A stretch of DNA of 64,000 bases from Mesodorylaimus sp. YZB2_4. Taxonomy: Eukaryota; Nematoda; Enoplea; Dorylaimida; Dorylaimidae. The stretch covers positions 62,001-126,000 of the forward strand of contig JASANH010000702.1 in the NCBI GenBank assembly GCA_030248295.1. The letters run 5' to 3'. The notes below the pieces were generated by a model. That model searched no databases and had not been told where the DNA came from. It was given only the letters and a program-made list of their open reading frames with translations. The position numbers were made by a program, and so were the translations under genes. Shown here one piece after another: positions 9,999 to 20,659 of the stretch (the first letter of the stretch is position 1; the number at the start of each line of letters is the position of its first letter).

Positions 9999-11264
9999 TC
10001 AGTGGTGTACCGCCTTCCTCACGTTTTTTTGATCGGTTGTTCGTTCGACTGGTTCTTCCTCCTTCTCCTCCACTAGCTGTGACTTCTTCCAATGGTACGG
10101 ACTTTCATCTCGAATTCTGGCGCTACACTGCATCAAGGAGTGTGACCTATCCCCACACTGACCACACGGAGAGGAGCAGTCTTGGGCGTAATGACCACTG
10201 CCCTTGCAGTTAAAGCAAATTACCTTACCGCTCTCTCTCCTACTGTCAGACGAATACTTATCGCTGTCCTGCGCCCGTTTGTTCCAGCGAGGTGCTGGGG
10301 AATTAGGTCGTGAATCGCTGAACGATGTAGATCGGTCACGACGATTGGACTGCCGATGGTCACTTTGGCGCGTCTTCTGCTGCCTCGAATACCATTGCTT
10401 TTGGTTGTCGTCGCTCGACTGGTACCTCGTGCTGTACCGTCCACGCCACTGGCTGCGTGAGCGCATCTGGCCACCCAAATCGAATTTCGGTCGTGACGTG
10501 GTACGATTGAAACGAGCGTACCCTTGATCGCCATATGGATTGGAGCGATTCTGATTCGGCCGATTTTTGTTGCCGAATCGCGACTTCGTAAATTGAACAG
10601 CAGGCATCTCATCGCTGCCTCCATCGTTCGTCGTACCTGACCCATCGTCAGCATCGAAGAATTCGCCCTCCGAACTTGATGCATCTCCGTACCTCGCACT
10701 CGCCAACATCGCCTTAGGCGTCGTTCCCCTGTCAACAAGATCAGATTTCATAAAGCTCTCTAACTCACAAGCTAGATGAACTCTTCGTTCCAAACCTGGC
10801 GGAGACTGTTCCACCAAGATTTGCTGCATCAATCGTTTCTTCAGAGGTTGCGTCAGGCCCACTGTGAACTTTAACGAGAGTTTTTCCTCCAATCGTTCCG
10901 TGTTAGATTCTGGATACAATTGGGTACCCAGATCACGCAACCGTTCCATGTATTTGATGACCGGTTCGCTCGCCTTCTGCACGCAGCTTTGGAACCTCAT
11001 TCGGCGCTGCTCTGCAGATAATTGACGATCGTAAATATCGGCCATCGCTTTCCTTGCTTGTTCGTACGTAGATTTCTGTTCGGTCGACAACAATGCCCAT
11101 GTTGTCGCCGCTGCTTCTTTCATGCAACTACCAAAGTATTTTAGTTTAGTAGTTGCGTCAGCCGCTGCTGGTGCACTTTTGAACTGGCGTAACCAAACTC
11201 GAAATTCGCCATCCATGCCGCCCCGAAAAGGGTCGAGACGTTGCATGGGAGGAAGTGGTAACAT
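9999..11264 (-). CDS. gag: Gag, capsid and nucleocapsid part
   Basis: The frame has 421 codons from the ATG at 11262-11264, though that Met is probably internal to a longer ancestral Gag. Residues 1-170 form a retrotransposon Gag capsid-like helical region (FRVWLRQFKSAP, TWALLSTEQKSTYEQARKA, SEPVIKYMERLRDLGTQLYP). Then comes an Arg/Ser/Gly-rich basic stretch, and two CX2CX4HX4C zinc knuckles at 350-363 (CFNCKGSGHYAQDC) and 367-380 (CGQCGDRSHSLMQC). It would assemble the particle and package element RNA. It ends in a TGA that is in frame with protease. A related fragment lies at 36690-37384. Confidence 0.92.
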   Translation of the reverse strand: MLPLPPMQRLDPFRGGMDGEFRVWLRQFKSAPAAADATTKLKYFGSCMKEAAATTWALLSTEQKSTYEQARKAMADIYDRQLSAEQRRMRFQSCVQKASEPVIKYMERLRDLGTQLYPESNTERLEEKLSLKFTVGLTQPLKKRLMQQILVEQSPPGLERRVHLACELESFMKSDLVDRGTTPKAMLASARYGDASSSEGEFFDADDGSGTTNDGGSDEMPAVQFTKSRFGNKNRPNQNRSNPYGDQGYARFNRTTSRPKFDLGGQMRSRSQWRGRYSTRYQSSDDNQKQWYSRQQKTRQSDHRQSNRRDRSTSFSDSRPNSPAPRWNKRAQDSDKYSSDSRRESGKVICFNCKGSGHYAQDCSSPCGQCGDRSHSLMQCSARIRDESPYHWKKSQLVEEKEEEPVERTTDQKNVRKAVHH

Positions 11265-13404
11265 GGGTTTCCGCGGAGCCCACTGACGAGGTCTTCAGGG
11301 CAGATTTCGTCCGCCTCCTCGTCCTCCACGTCCATCGTCGCCATTATCCGATTCACTGGATCCGTTTCCATCATCGTCATCCGGTGGGTCGCCTCGTTGA
11401 CCTCCGCAGTGATACTGTCTGCCGCTCGTTCGCTGGGGAGGATACAGGTGGTGTACTGCCGGTACCTGTCCCACGTGATCGTTGACTGGCGCTGATTGAC
11501 GGCCAGGTGCATTCGCTGCCAAGTTGACCCAATGCGGGTTCCCTTGGGCGTCGTACAGCACTGTTGGTTGCTGTTGCTGTTGTGCCGACGCCTCTGAGCA
11601 CCTGACGGTACCCAGGCCTGTCGACGCACGGGGGGGCCACATTCACGGTCGTCGTTATCGTAGCAGCCTGTTGCCTCGATGTACCAATCGTATTCGCATC
11701 ACGCAAGTTTGGCGGAATCGCGAATGGAAACTTGATTGGCGGATAATCTGGAAAACCAGTTTTAGGGTTCATCTGAACCTTACCTTCAGATACCAACCGC
11801 AAGCGATACTGTTCCATCGCGTCATGGGTACGCTGATAATGCTTATGGAGCTCTTCCTGGTACCCTTCTGGATCGTCTCGTCGTTTCCGCAGCATCGCAT
11901 CACGTTCTTGTTGCGTGAAGAAATCGAGGAACCAGTGGTCCCACTTTGTCAGGGCGGGATACACTGGCCATGGCTGCTGTTGCTGTTCTTTCAATCCTTG
12001 TGGCTTCATCAGATCCGCGAATCGTTGTTCCATTCGCTGGATCGATGCATTGATATCTGCCTCCTCCAAATCTTTATTCGTCCGCGTGAACGGCGACAGT
12101 GGCCATTCTTGGTCATCGGCCACTTCATTACCGCCTTGACCATTGCCACTTGCCTGTCCTTCTTTATTCGATTCCAGTGACTTCCGGATATTGGCGGCTT
12201 CATGCACCATTTCTGATAGTTCTTCTTGCAGGTTGCCCAGTGGGTTGAGACCAGACACCTGCCAATTCGTCGCGGTTAGGGTGCCATTGGCGCCCAACCT
12301 TGTCGAAGTCGAAGCTTGGTCGCTTGCTGGTGAGACATGCAAGCCCACCTGCAGTCGTTGGTCGTCACCAGGACCAGTAGATTGACCAGTCCTGGCCGGT
12401 GTAGTGTAGGTCAACTGGTATGCGCGTTCCGTCCACCATTGCTGGATCAGATCCCAAATGTACGCTCCAGTGACGAAAGCCAGCTGCAATGGCAAATACA
12501 CGTGACAACGAGCCAAATCAAAATTACCTGACTGGGTGAAATATTCGTTCGCTGCCTCCTGGAGCCAGTCCTTCGTTGGGACTAGCAGTTCTTCGGCTTC
12601 GATCGTCTTGGCTGGTGCTTGACCATGGGTCAGCCAGTAATAGGCGATCGCGTACTGGTACAATTCACGCCGCAGGATATCGAGCAATTCGTATTTGTTC
12701 GACTTTGTCCAGCTAGCCCGTGGCCAAACCCTGGACCAGCCCAGACACTCGATCCAATGTCGGATGGTGGCGATATCCTTGCACTGTAAGATGTCTTTTC
12801 CCGTTAGTGCATCAGTTCCTACGGGAGGGGCGTTCTGACTGTCTGTTATCATACCCAATGAGGAGGTACCAGCCGCTTGTTCTCTCGCGATCGTCGCCAC
12901 TGACTGTGTGCGCTCGACAACCATAGTCGGCACCGTGTTCGGTCTGGTGTCTTCTGTCTGGTCCGCTTCCCCGGGCAATGATCGAGTACTTTTGGGGCGA
13001 GGACCCATTGCTAAATCCCGAACCCAAGACGGTGTACTTACCACAGTCGAAACAACCGCTGTCGTTATCGTCGGGACGATCGTTGTTGTGGCTCTGGCAG
13101 CCTCCGTCGAAATGGCTGGCGGGCGCTGATCTGAGGCACCCGCTCTGTTGATCGATGCCATCGTCTCACTCGTTCCACCCAGGCCGAGACGTTGTAAATG
13201 GTCTGTCTTGGTCGTCCGTTGTTCCTTCGCTCGTTGTTGTGCCATTGCTGCTTGCGTAGGAAATTTCGAATGACCAGACAGAGAAGCAAGCTCGTCCATC
13301 ACTCGGTCTGCACCTCGGGTAGAAGGATTGTCTACCCTTTGGCGTGTATTATAATAATGCTTCGGTGGATGACCCCCACCTTGATTCTTCTTCGTTGGAT
13401 CCAT
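11265..13404 (-). CDS. Gag N-terminal extension, with frame breaks
   Basis: The ATG at 13402-13404 (MDPTKKNQGG) starts a long open frame to 11377. Its first 200 residues are rich in Thr, Ala and Pro. A more ordered central part follows (IRHWIECLGWSRVWPRASW, LLDILRRELYQYAIAYYW), then a Gln-rich segment. Near 11628-11634 a run of seven G coincides with a change of coding frame: the neighbouring minus frame 11642-11295 takes over with poly-Q, YDAQGNPHWV and an acidic GDPPDDDD stretch. A second frame change near 11290 leads into the capsid ORF. I read the whole 13404-9999 span as one former gag of about 1,100 residues. I recognise no family for the N-terminal half. Confidence 0.7.
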
Positions 13405-13722
13405 GCCGATCGAATTTACGCGTCCGTTCAATAGACACGTCGAAATAAAACAGTAATACGCGTGCGAGGGCTTACCTCAGCCTAACACGTGATACTTGGC
13501 AACTCGCCAAGACAAACGATACGCGATGCACTCGACGAAAATAATACTCGACCGAGCCCAAAACCAGCTCGTGGCGATGTCCAAAAAGAGGCTTAGACTT
13601 TGCACATGCACGTCGAACGTCGACGGAATACAATCACCAAAAATAAATATCGCGCTGCTCGGCGCTACCCAAACCGACACGCTTGACCACTCCTGAATTG
13701 CGTTGGTAAGCTAACCCAAACG

Positions 13723-13740
13723 TGGCTGTTCGCGACGCCA
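13723..13740 (-). other. Primer binding site of the PWWP gypsy element
   Basis: On the minus strand TGGCGTCGCGAACAGCCA starts one base after the 5' LTR. It begins with TGG, complementary to a tRNA CCA end. I cannot assign the tRNA. Confidence 0.7.
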
Positions 13741-13741
13741 G

Positions 13742-14133
13742 TGAAATCCTCGGCTCGCCCTAGGACGATCTAGGGCTGACCAGAGGATGGCTCAAGCCAG
13801 GAACAGAACCACGCAGTCCACGGACACCTCGTAATATAGTTTATTCGTCCCCACACCACAAGGGCCGTGTAGACTCACAATTCGGGGAGCAGCCGCACGT
13901 GTCGGCCGTCAAAGGGGTTCTGACAGGCCTGAGCCCGAAGTGCTCACAGAGCAGTTCAGATCAGGTGATCCAGACTAGTTCTCAACCGATGTCTGCAATC
14001 AGACCAGTCACTCGACCTCGACCTCGCTCTCGGTCTCGTGCTGGCCCTGACATAGGAGAGGCGGACCAGTTCCCTGAACCAGTGCACACATAGGCCAGAG
14101 GGCATAACACATGCCTAGTCCATGCCTATTACA
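13742..14133 (-). repeat. 5' LTR of the PWWP gypsy element
   Basis: This 392 bp copy matches 1508-1900, has the same TG...CA ends, and is followed by the GTAG target duplication at 14134-14137. It would hold promoter and polyadenylation signals. The AATAAA on the minus strand is shared with the other copy. Confidence 0.95.
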
Positions 14134-14137
14134 GTAG

Positions 14138-15589
14138 GACTTCGCCGCCAACTTGAGCAGAACTCATTTCGCCATTTTGTGCCTCACAAATAAAACCGTA
14201 TGGCGGGGGGGGGGGGACGTGACAACTACCCTCACTGCGTCTCCCTTTGGGGTCCCTCCACAAAATGAATTCCTCGCTTTGTACCATGGCGGGCGGGGCA
14301 TATACAATGCGGGTGCCCGACAGACGAGACTGTCCACTGGTTCGGCTTACGAATTTCCACTCGGAGCAGCTCGACGGCACCAGGTTCTGTGCCCCACTCA
14401 GGCAATGGATCAGGGAGAAATAAAAAGGAAAACACACCCACTGAAACACAAGGAAGAAACTTTTACAAGGCCACTGCCGAAAAAAGGATGTTACTAATCG
14501 TGAGCCAGCTGTTACGCCTGACGATAATGTGAACCCATATGACACTAGGAGGTGCAGCATGCAAGAAATGTTGAAATTACAGTACGTTGTCTCCGTTTTT
14601 TCCACAGTTCCTATACTATACGGTCAGTCGCCGAGTAACTCCACGCCAAGCTTCGATTTGCGATCACAGGTCCTAAAATCAGTCCAATTACTTTCAGTAA
14701 AACATAAAGGCAACCAAGGTCCATGGAAAGAAAGGCTTACTGATTTCGTTTTGTGGCTTTCTTTTCACTGCAGGTTTTTTACGATTGTTGTCTTGATTTA
14801 GCAGCGACTGGGAGCACTTCCTAAATGAAAACTGCGCTCCAGACTCGTATAATCTACGTTCACTTGGCCAGCCGATTGATTGGCAGATCGAGCACCCGAG
14901 TCTCACAATGGAAAGGTCACTGGACCCAGAACCAAAAACTGGGGGGGGGGGGCAGTCAGATGGGATCGGGAACTGATCCGCCGCTCAGATTGGCGAATCG
15001 GTTTGGCCGGATTGGTCGATGCTAGGTTCGATACACCCATGTGAACAGCTAGCCTTGCATGAACACGAGAAATTTTTTATCTTACCTGAATTATTCCGAT
15101 TCATTCACGAACATCACTCGCGCTCATCTCGTTACGAAGCCTATTGTGCAGTATCCCAAATGGCTTCTGGCTCGATATTTCTATTCGAATGCTGAAAAAG
15201 ATCTCGGATTGCAGTTAGGTTATATGTACGGGAGACATATAACTTATACCGAATGCATTTGAAATAGGCAGGCGAAAGTTTTTCATACAGGTGACTAGAT
15301 GATAAATCCAGACACAAAGATGAAAGATAAATTACAGTTTCTGTAGATATCGATAAATGCAGATATATCTATTACGATTTAGATGATAGACACAGTGTTG
15401 ATGGTAATTACAATTTCAAAATTTACTTTTACCACGCGCACATCTGAAAAAGCCACTTGTTATAGGAATATTTGAAATAAGCAGCCTAAAAAGATCCCAC
15501 ACGCACAAAAATTGCAATCGCTTTTTGGAATGGCAGTTTGGCTTCCTCATATTACCCGAATGCCACTCGTGAAGCGAAGGAATTCTAAA
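14138..15589. other. Intergenic stretch with two poly-G tracts
   Basis: No gene or element is recognised. The stretch contains uninterrupted runs of 12 G at 14205-14216 and 12 G at 14941-14952. Short open frames here look random. Confidence 0.5.
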
Positions 15590-16296
15590 GGAGCTGGGGC
15601 ACGGGCATAGTTTTTACTTCAACGCAAGCTCGGCATATTGCCGCCACGGCAGTCAAGACGCATGTCACTCCTGACTCGGCTGAAACCAGAGCGATTACTA
15701 AGTTGGCTGGCCACTCCGCCAACGAAGCCAGGCGAACTTATGAGCATCCACGGCTGCAGCAAATCACTGCCGCATACGCCGGTCTGAAGCGTTCGGAGGA
15801 ATTGGAAGCTGCGCAGCAACAGCAACAGCAGCAACAGCTTCAACAGCAAGCGGATGAGCCGATATTGGACGCTGCCAGCACTATGGATACAGCTCCAGCC
15901 ACGCAAGATTCGGCAATTTTATTGCAGGAAGCCGAGGAATTGGAGACAAGGCAACAAAAAACGTTGAAGGAAGAAAGGTTCAAGAAATTGGAGCAGATTT
16001 ACCCTATCGATTCAACGGATTACAAACTACCACTGCCGACAGATATCGGAAAAATGGCCACCAAATTAGATTTGCCTGCTCAGAACAAGGCCAAATGGAT
16101 AAAAGCCTGTCGAGACCATTTAGGGAATCAATTGAAACAAAAGCGCTATGAAGCCTTGATTAGAGCGATCATGGAAATGGCAGAGCGTGACGAGATCGAC
16201 GAATTTTATGACGCCGTGGAGACAGCGAAATCAATTGCGGCTGACAGAAAGTGGGCCATCCACATTCATCGATTCCAGCCAAAATGCGTGGGATAA
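15590..16296 (+). pseudogene. Tyrosine-recombinase C-terminal piece fused to poly-Q and linker
   Basis: Translation in the frame of the 197-codon ORF (first Met near 15703) can be followed upstream to about 15590. It shows the C-terminal box of a tyrosine recombinase: Arg in ARHIAATA, then His in AGHSANEARRTYEHP, with the nucleophile-like Tyr nine residues after that His, the spacing seen in XerD-type enzymes. The Arg-to-His gap, 27 residues, is a little long. Crypton- and DIRS-type elements use such enzymes. The frame then runs without a stop through a Gln-rich stretch (AAQQQQQQQQLQQQ) into a charged helical region (KLDLPAQNKAKWIKACRDHLG) that ends at a frameshift near 16260. The N-terminal catalytic half is not found upstream. 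The recombinase call is from motif spacing only. Confidence 0.55.
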
Positions 16297-16890
16297 GTTC
16301 GAAAAGAAGTTGATGGGATTTCCTAATTACGATATGGTTTCGAGGTAATACACCGAAGATAAATTGATCGAACTAATAAAATCGCAAAAATTGCCTGGCT
16401 TAGAGATTGGGAGCGATTCACCAAATAATCTCGACTGTGGCGTCTTAACTACGATGGACATCACTCAAGGACAATTGGTCTGCGACTACCATGAAAAATG
16501 AAAGAAATTGAAGATGCATCGGAAAGAAATGGAAAAGCTTCGGCTTAGAAATCTAGACGAGTTCAATCGAGTGGCCACGTACGCTTTTAAGATTTCAGAC
16601 ATAAAAGCTGTTATTTGCGCTTACCAACAAGATGAGAACAGTTATGCACATTTGATAAATCATTCTACCGATAATCGCCATTGTAATCTGAAACCTTAAT
16701 ACATGAAGCTGACAAATACAACGACCAGGGAAGTCGTCGAAGCTGTTGTCTTCGTAGCCAAGCGTGAATTTAGCGGCGGTACGCAGCTCTCATGGAATCA
16801 TGGTTCAAGCAAAAACTTCGAATTCGAATAGATAGACAAGTGCCTGTGTTTTATTTGTATGCCAAACGTGCCCTCTAGAAATGAAGAAGA
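16297..16890 (+). pseudogene. Decayed SET-domain (lysine methyltransferase-like) sequence, copy 1
   Basis: In one frame the sequence reads LPGLEIG, then ITQGQLVCDYHE, a helical stretch, ISDIKAVICAY, SYAHLINHSTDN, VVFVAKREFSGGTQLSW and, at 16841-16858, CLCFIC. These match SET-domain landmarks of the KMT5A type: G-x-(V/L)-V-x-(D/E)-Y early, the (F/L)INHS S-adenosylmethionine-binding motif, A-x-(R/K)-x-I-x-x-G-x-E/Q-L, and a cysteine cluster like a post-SET motif. Stops interrupt it near 16349, 16498, 16698 and 16828, so it is not functional. The upstream coding signal comes from the recombinase/poly-Q frame after one shift, which suggests both were one protein. The second SET copy at 34745-35290 has the same layout. 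Confidence 0.7.
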
Positions 16891-17222
16891 TTGAGATGTC
16901 GCTAAAGGATCTGGATCATGATAAAGCGATGTAACTATTAATTTACATTGGTGTGGGAAGTGCATCCCCTCATTTCCATGAACTTTTTTTCAATAGCGAA
17001 TGTACATACACAATTCTGTGTCTTGCGCTGATATACAGTAACAGTTGCACACAAAGAGCTAAATACGCGGTTCCAAATTCGATGTACGAAGGAGGGAAAA
17101 AAATCTAGATTAGCAATTCTACTTGAAAGTAAAAGCAAAAACCTGCAAAATATTGCTCTTCACTTGTTTGCTCTAGTACTATCCTGTGTCGCATTTTGTT
17201 TGCAGTTATGAATCTTAACAGC

Positions 17223-17645
17223 AAACAGCCGAGTATGCGAGCCTGAATATGATTTCAGATGATTGAAACATGGTTTCAGATGGGTTAAATGTGGCTTCAG
17301 ATGCGCGAAAAAGGTAAAAAATTGTTTTTAAATAAGTTTAAATGTGGTAAAATGTAGTTCCAGATGGGTAAAATATGGTTCCAGATAAGCTGAAATGTGT
17401 TAAAAAATATAGTCTCAGATGCGCAAAAAGAAGTAAAATACCGTCTGTCAATGTGGTGAAATATGGTCTCAGATGCACGAAAAAGGTAAAAAATGGTTTT
17501 CGATGAGTAGAATATGATTTTAAATGAGTAAAATATGGTTTGAAATAGATGAATGTTGTTTCAGAAAGTTCGCAAAAAGTGGTGAAATATAGTTCCAGAT
17601 AAGCTTAATGTGATAAAAAATGGTTTCAGATGAGTAAAATAAAAT
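17223..17645. repeat. Minisatellite, ~20 bp degenerate unit
   Basis: About 20 imperfect copies follow a theme of AAATATGGTTTCAGATGAGT, with variants GGTCTCAGATGC, GGTTCCAGATAAG and CGAAAAAGGTAAAAAATGG. The units are clearly related but vary in length, so the array is old. Confidence 0.8.
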
Positions 17646-17745
17646 AATAATAAAATAATAAAACAAAAAAATAATAATAATAATGATAATAAAATATTGG
17701 CTCAAGCTTAAGCTGAAGCTTGGGCTTAAGCTTACGCTTACGCTC
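17636..17745. repeat. (AAT)n microsatellite followed by AAGCTT-type hexamers
   Basis: An AT-rich (AAT/AATA)n run occupies about 17636-17690. Next comes a stretch built from GCTTAAGCTT / AAGCTTGGGC units to about 17745. A related array of CAGCCTAAGCCCAAG units, of opposite sense, lies at 45615-45740. Confidence 0.7.
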
Positions 17746-17749
17746 AGAA

Positions 17750-18820
17750 AAAAAAATAGTCGGGCATTGTTTAAAATGGGATGGAATCCATCTCACTTAC
17801 AGCCACTTGAAGCTTTTTGAGGACGAAAGAATATGCTTTTTATTTTCGATCGAACTAGCTAATGTCTCAGCTGCCTTTCGTTTCTCTTCGTCATTGTAGA
17901 TCGACGGAGCTTTGTATCGTTCGAAACGAGCTGGACTGCCTAATAACGTTATGGCAGCAGTCACCTCTAAAGATCGGCATGAAATGACGGCTTTGACCTT
18001 TGGAGAATATAACACATGCATATGCAAATATAGCTTTCTACAAAATATTAGACTCGTCTAGCCGATTGGCCAGCAGCACTTAGCGTTAGAAGTCCTGAGA
18101 GTTTTTGAATTCTTGTATAGTAAAGAGACGTGTTGGGCTTCTTCACAAACGCGACAAAACAAACAGCTGAAAAAAAATTTTTTGGCGTTTTGTTCACGCT
18201 CCTCACTTTTTTTTCAAGTATTCCACCTTGTGCGAATGATTGCTTGAAAAGAAGAATAACCAAAATTGCAAAGTTCACGCCCAAGTTCATTTCCATTCTT
18301 GAGGATGTTCATGATGATTAATTCATGATTCTTCAGCGTCTGCTGGGGGCTCAACTTAGGGACCTGACGCAGGTGTCCTGAGCTCACGATCAGCACTCTT
18401 GAGCTCATATATGTATCAACAATTTTTGCTTTTACAGTGAGTGGACTGAATCTTGGTCTCCACAATTGACCTGCCAGGTCTAAACTGTATGGTGGATGAT
18501 CAGTTTGTGTGAATCCTTATTCATCTATAGCAGCCTGGCAATTTCTTGCAGGGGTTTTAGTGAGATGTGCGGCAGTGTAAATTCAAATTTTAACTGCTGC
18601 AGCTCATGCGGAAGGTACTTAAGGTGCGGAAGTTTTGAACTCCCTCCATATATATAGACACCAGGAAAAAACCATCACTTCTTTTATGCGCCGATCATAT
18701 CCGATAGCTTATCCCCTCCTTGAAAACACAATCCAAGATCACCCTCATATTCTTCGTTCACAGTAAGGTGCCTCTGCCACGCGAAATTACATAACAAAAA
18801 TTCACTTCAGTGATGAAGTC
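17750..18820. other. Intergenic, no gene recognised
   Basis: Open frames of 60-85 codons on both strands overlap here without recognisable motifs. I see no splice-supported gene. Confidence 0.4.
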
Positions 18821-18821
18821 G

Positions 18822-18890
18822 AACCGCGTACCTTGTAGTTTCGAAACAAATTCTGAACCAATTGAGCTATACAAACTCGAACATATGGGC
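18822..18890 (-). repeat. tRNA-derived sequence (pseudo-tRNA or SINE head)
   Basis: On the minus strand an A-box-like TAGCTCAATTGG is followed about 40 bases later by a B-box-like GGTTCGACTTC. Stems do not pair well enough for a functional tRNA, so it is more likely a pseudogene or the head of a SINE. Confidence 0.4.
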
Positions 18891-18954
18891 CTTTTTCACG
18901 TCATACCCAACTGCCCTTGCAGCGAGAAAAGACGCTCAACTCTAAGCGGAATAT

Positions 18955-19510
18955 TTTCGATAATCGATAAGTTAAGAATGTACTAACCAAAAACTTTGTT
19001 TTTTGCAAGCTTCGCAAGATAGGTCAGGTCCGCTATCGTGTCACTTTTTATCGAAATTTGTCCGGTAGCTGACGAGCGACGGATGAAAGAGGCCAAAATA
19101 GGGACTATTTCTGGGAATAACTTTTCGGGCATTGGTGCTTTCGAAAAATGAATATCAAAAAACAGATTCCGGAGGCTGAAGCTTTCAAAAAAAAACTAAA
19201 ATTCACAACTGTACGACCTCTGGTTGTTGCTCTAGGCTGATGTTTATCCTTCTCCTCCTCTTCCTGCTCCTTCTTCCTGTCCTCTTCCCCCCCCCCCCCC
19301 CCCTGAACAAGAAATCGCGTGCTCTGGAACGTGACGACGGCGAGATGGATTTTGATAAAGATTGGCAAGATTGTAGACCCGGCCTATTCTGCAAAGTGTG
19401 TGAAAAATCACAAAATTTCTGTCGAACTATTCTCGAGTTATTAGCCGGCGAAAATAGTCCTGCAGCATTGTGCGTCTAGTTGGCTGGTCTAATCGTAAGC
19501 AGGCACACTG
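18955..19510 (+). repeat. Dispersed repeat R1, copy 1 (~550 bp)
   Basis: This stretch is similar along its length to the reverse complement of 47590-48140. Shared blocks include GCAAGCTTCGCAAGATAG, GACGAGCGACGGATG, AACTTTTCGG, CAGATTCCGGA, a pyrimidine-rich CTCCTCCTC block and TTGGCTGGTCTAA near the end. This copy carries a run of 17 C at 19287-19303. No coding signal is obvious, and the family is unknown. Confidence 0.75.
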
Positions 19511-19949
19511 TTGCAAGGACAGCAATAATTGCTTGGTGTTTACTTTCGATCTGGAGAACACTGTCTGATATGACGTGTCTACTTTTTGATGAAGACGCCT
19601 CTCCGCATAAGAATACCTTCAATTTATTGGCCCAAATCAATAAAAGTATCTAATAGCTCCCTTTGCATACAGTATGTAAAAGCGGCGGAGTAGGCTCAGT
19701 TTATGGGATAGGTGGAGAGTTTTATGTGAACGCAGCGTTCCAAAAAAGTTGCACTTTCTGAAGCCTCACGTCAAAACCATCTGGCGCTAGATTGGAACTG
19801 CTGTCTCTTGCTCTGGATGTCTCATCATCTGTCTTACCAACCTAACACTAGCTAGGCGCCGTTTGAAAGACGCGGATAAGGCTATGAAGGCAGCAAGCAC
19901 TAGCAGTTCTCCGCTTATTCATGGCGCGGCAGTTGTGTAGATGAGATCA

Positions 19950-20270
19950 ATGTTTGATTTTTAATGGGTTGCAGTTTCTCTAGTTTTCCCAAAGCCGTGA
20001 AAACAGCTTTACATATCTTTTTGGGCATGGTGAAAATTCAGTTTCTTGAGCTGGATGTGAAATTTGATGTAACGCCAGAAAATTGTCAGCTGTGGTGAAA
20101 TTTCTTGAAAAAATTGCAAACACAGCTTTGTTACTGGCACCAATTATAAGCAAAATTTTGTGTCCGATCAATGTTGAAGTCATAGTCAGGAAGCTCACAA
20201 TTTCTCGCAGGTCAACGGTCAGGTTAGACAGTTTTTCAAGTGTCCTGTCAATGTCCGAGTAGGGGCTCGT
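19950..20270 (+). repeat. Dispersed repeat R2, copy Z
   Basis: The sequence TTTCTCTAGTTTTCCCAAAG through GCCAGAAAATTGTCAGCTGT to CGCAGGTCAACGGTCAGG is shared with 51420-51805 (same strand) and 53715-54225 (opposite strand). On the minus strand it lies within a 164-codon open frame (19980-20474) in which FTTADNFLAL and a DLR...FL stretch are also conserved in copy Y, so the family may once have been coding. Confidence 0.75.
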
Positions 20271-20659
20271 TGCATTGAAGCCAATACAAGTCAACTCATT
20301 TGGGTCAATTTTTAGGACAACTCTGTTCGGGACAACTAGTTTTCGCGTGTTGTAGCATATAAATGCGTGTAACACGGGTATCGTAGGAGCCGGCGCGGAA
20401 ACAGAAAGTTGCCCTGAAACCAGATTTAAAGACGGGGAAAAATTCAAGCGAGGTCGCGGTGCTTTAGCGCCCATGTATTTCTAGGAGAACTGTTTAGGTC
20501 GAGTTCGATTTTGCCGCTCAAGCGACTAAGAAGTTGTTACGGGTGCTGATGGCACAAGTCAACCAATAAATCAGGTGCCTACAGCAATTATTCTGTCTTG
20601 ATGTCAGTTGTCTGTTGTTATCCCTGCGCTCACTAATTGTTACTTGATTTATTAGCATT

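Larger units (their letters stand above)
1508..14133 (-). mobile_element. Ty3/gypsy LTR retrotransposon with integrase-PWWP, nearly full length (12.6 kb)
   Basis: This element lies on the minus strand, so its 5' end is at the right. Its order is 5' LTR, PBS, long gag, protease, RT-RNase H, integrase with a C-terminal PWWP domain, a spacer, a third ORF of unknown function, an untranslated stretch, polypurine tract and 3' LTR. RT followed by integrase puts it in Ty3/gypsy (Metaviridae). The coding frames carry several breaks: two gag frame changes, an in-frame TGA between gag and protease, a frame change in protease, a TGA just before the RT ORF and a TAA in RNase H. The copy is therefore probably not autonomous. 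The LTRs differ at roughly 20-25 of about 393 positions by eye, so the insertion is not very recent. At 12.6 kb it is long for the superfamily because of the gag N-terminal extension and the third ORF. Confidence 0.95.

Noticed and set aside
19980-20474. 164-codon minus ORF as a host gene
   Set aside because: Most of it lies in dispersed repeat R2, and no family is recognised; kept as part of the repeat note.
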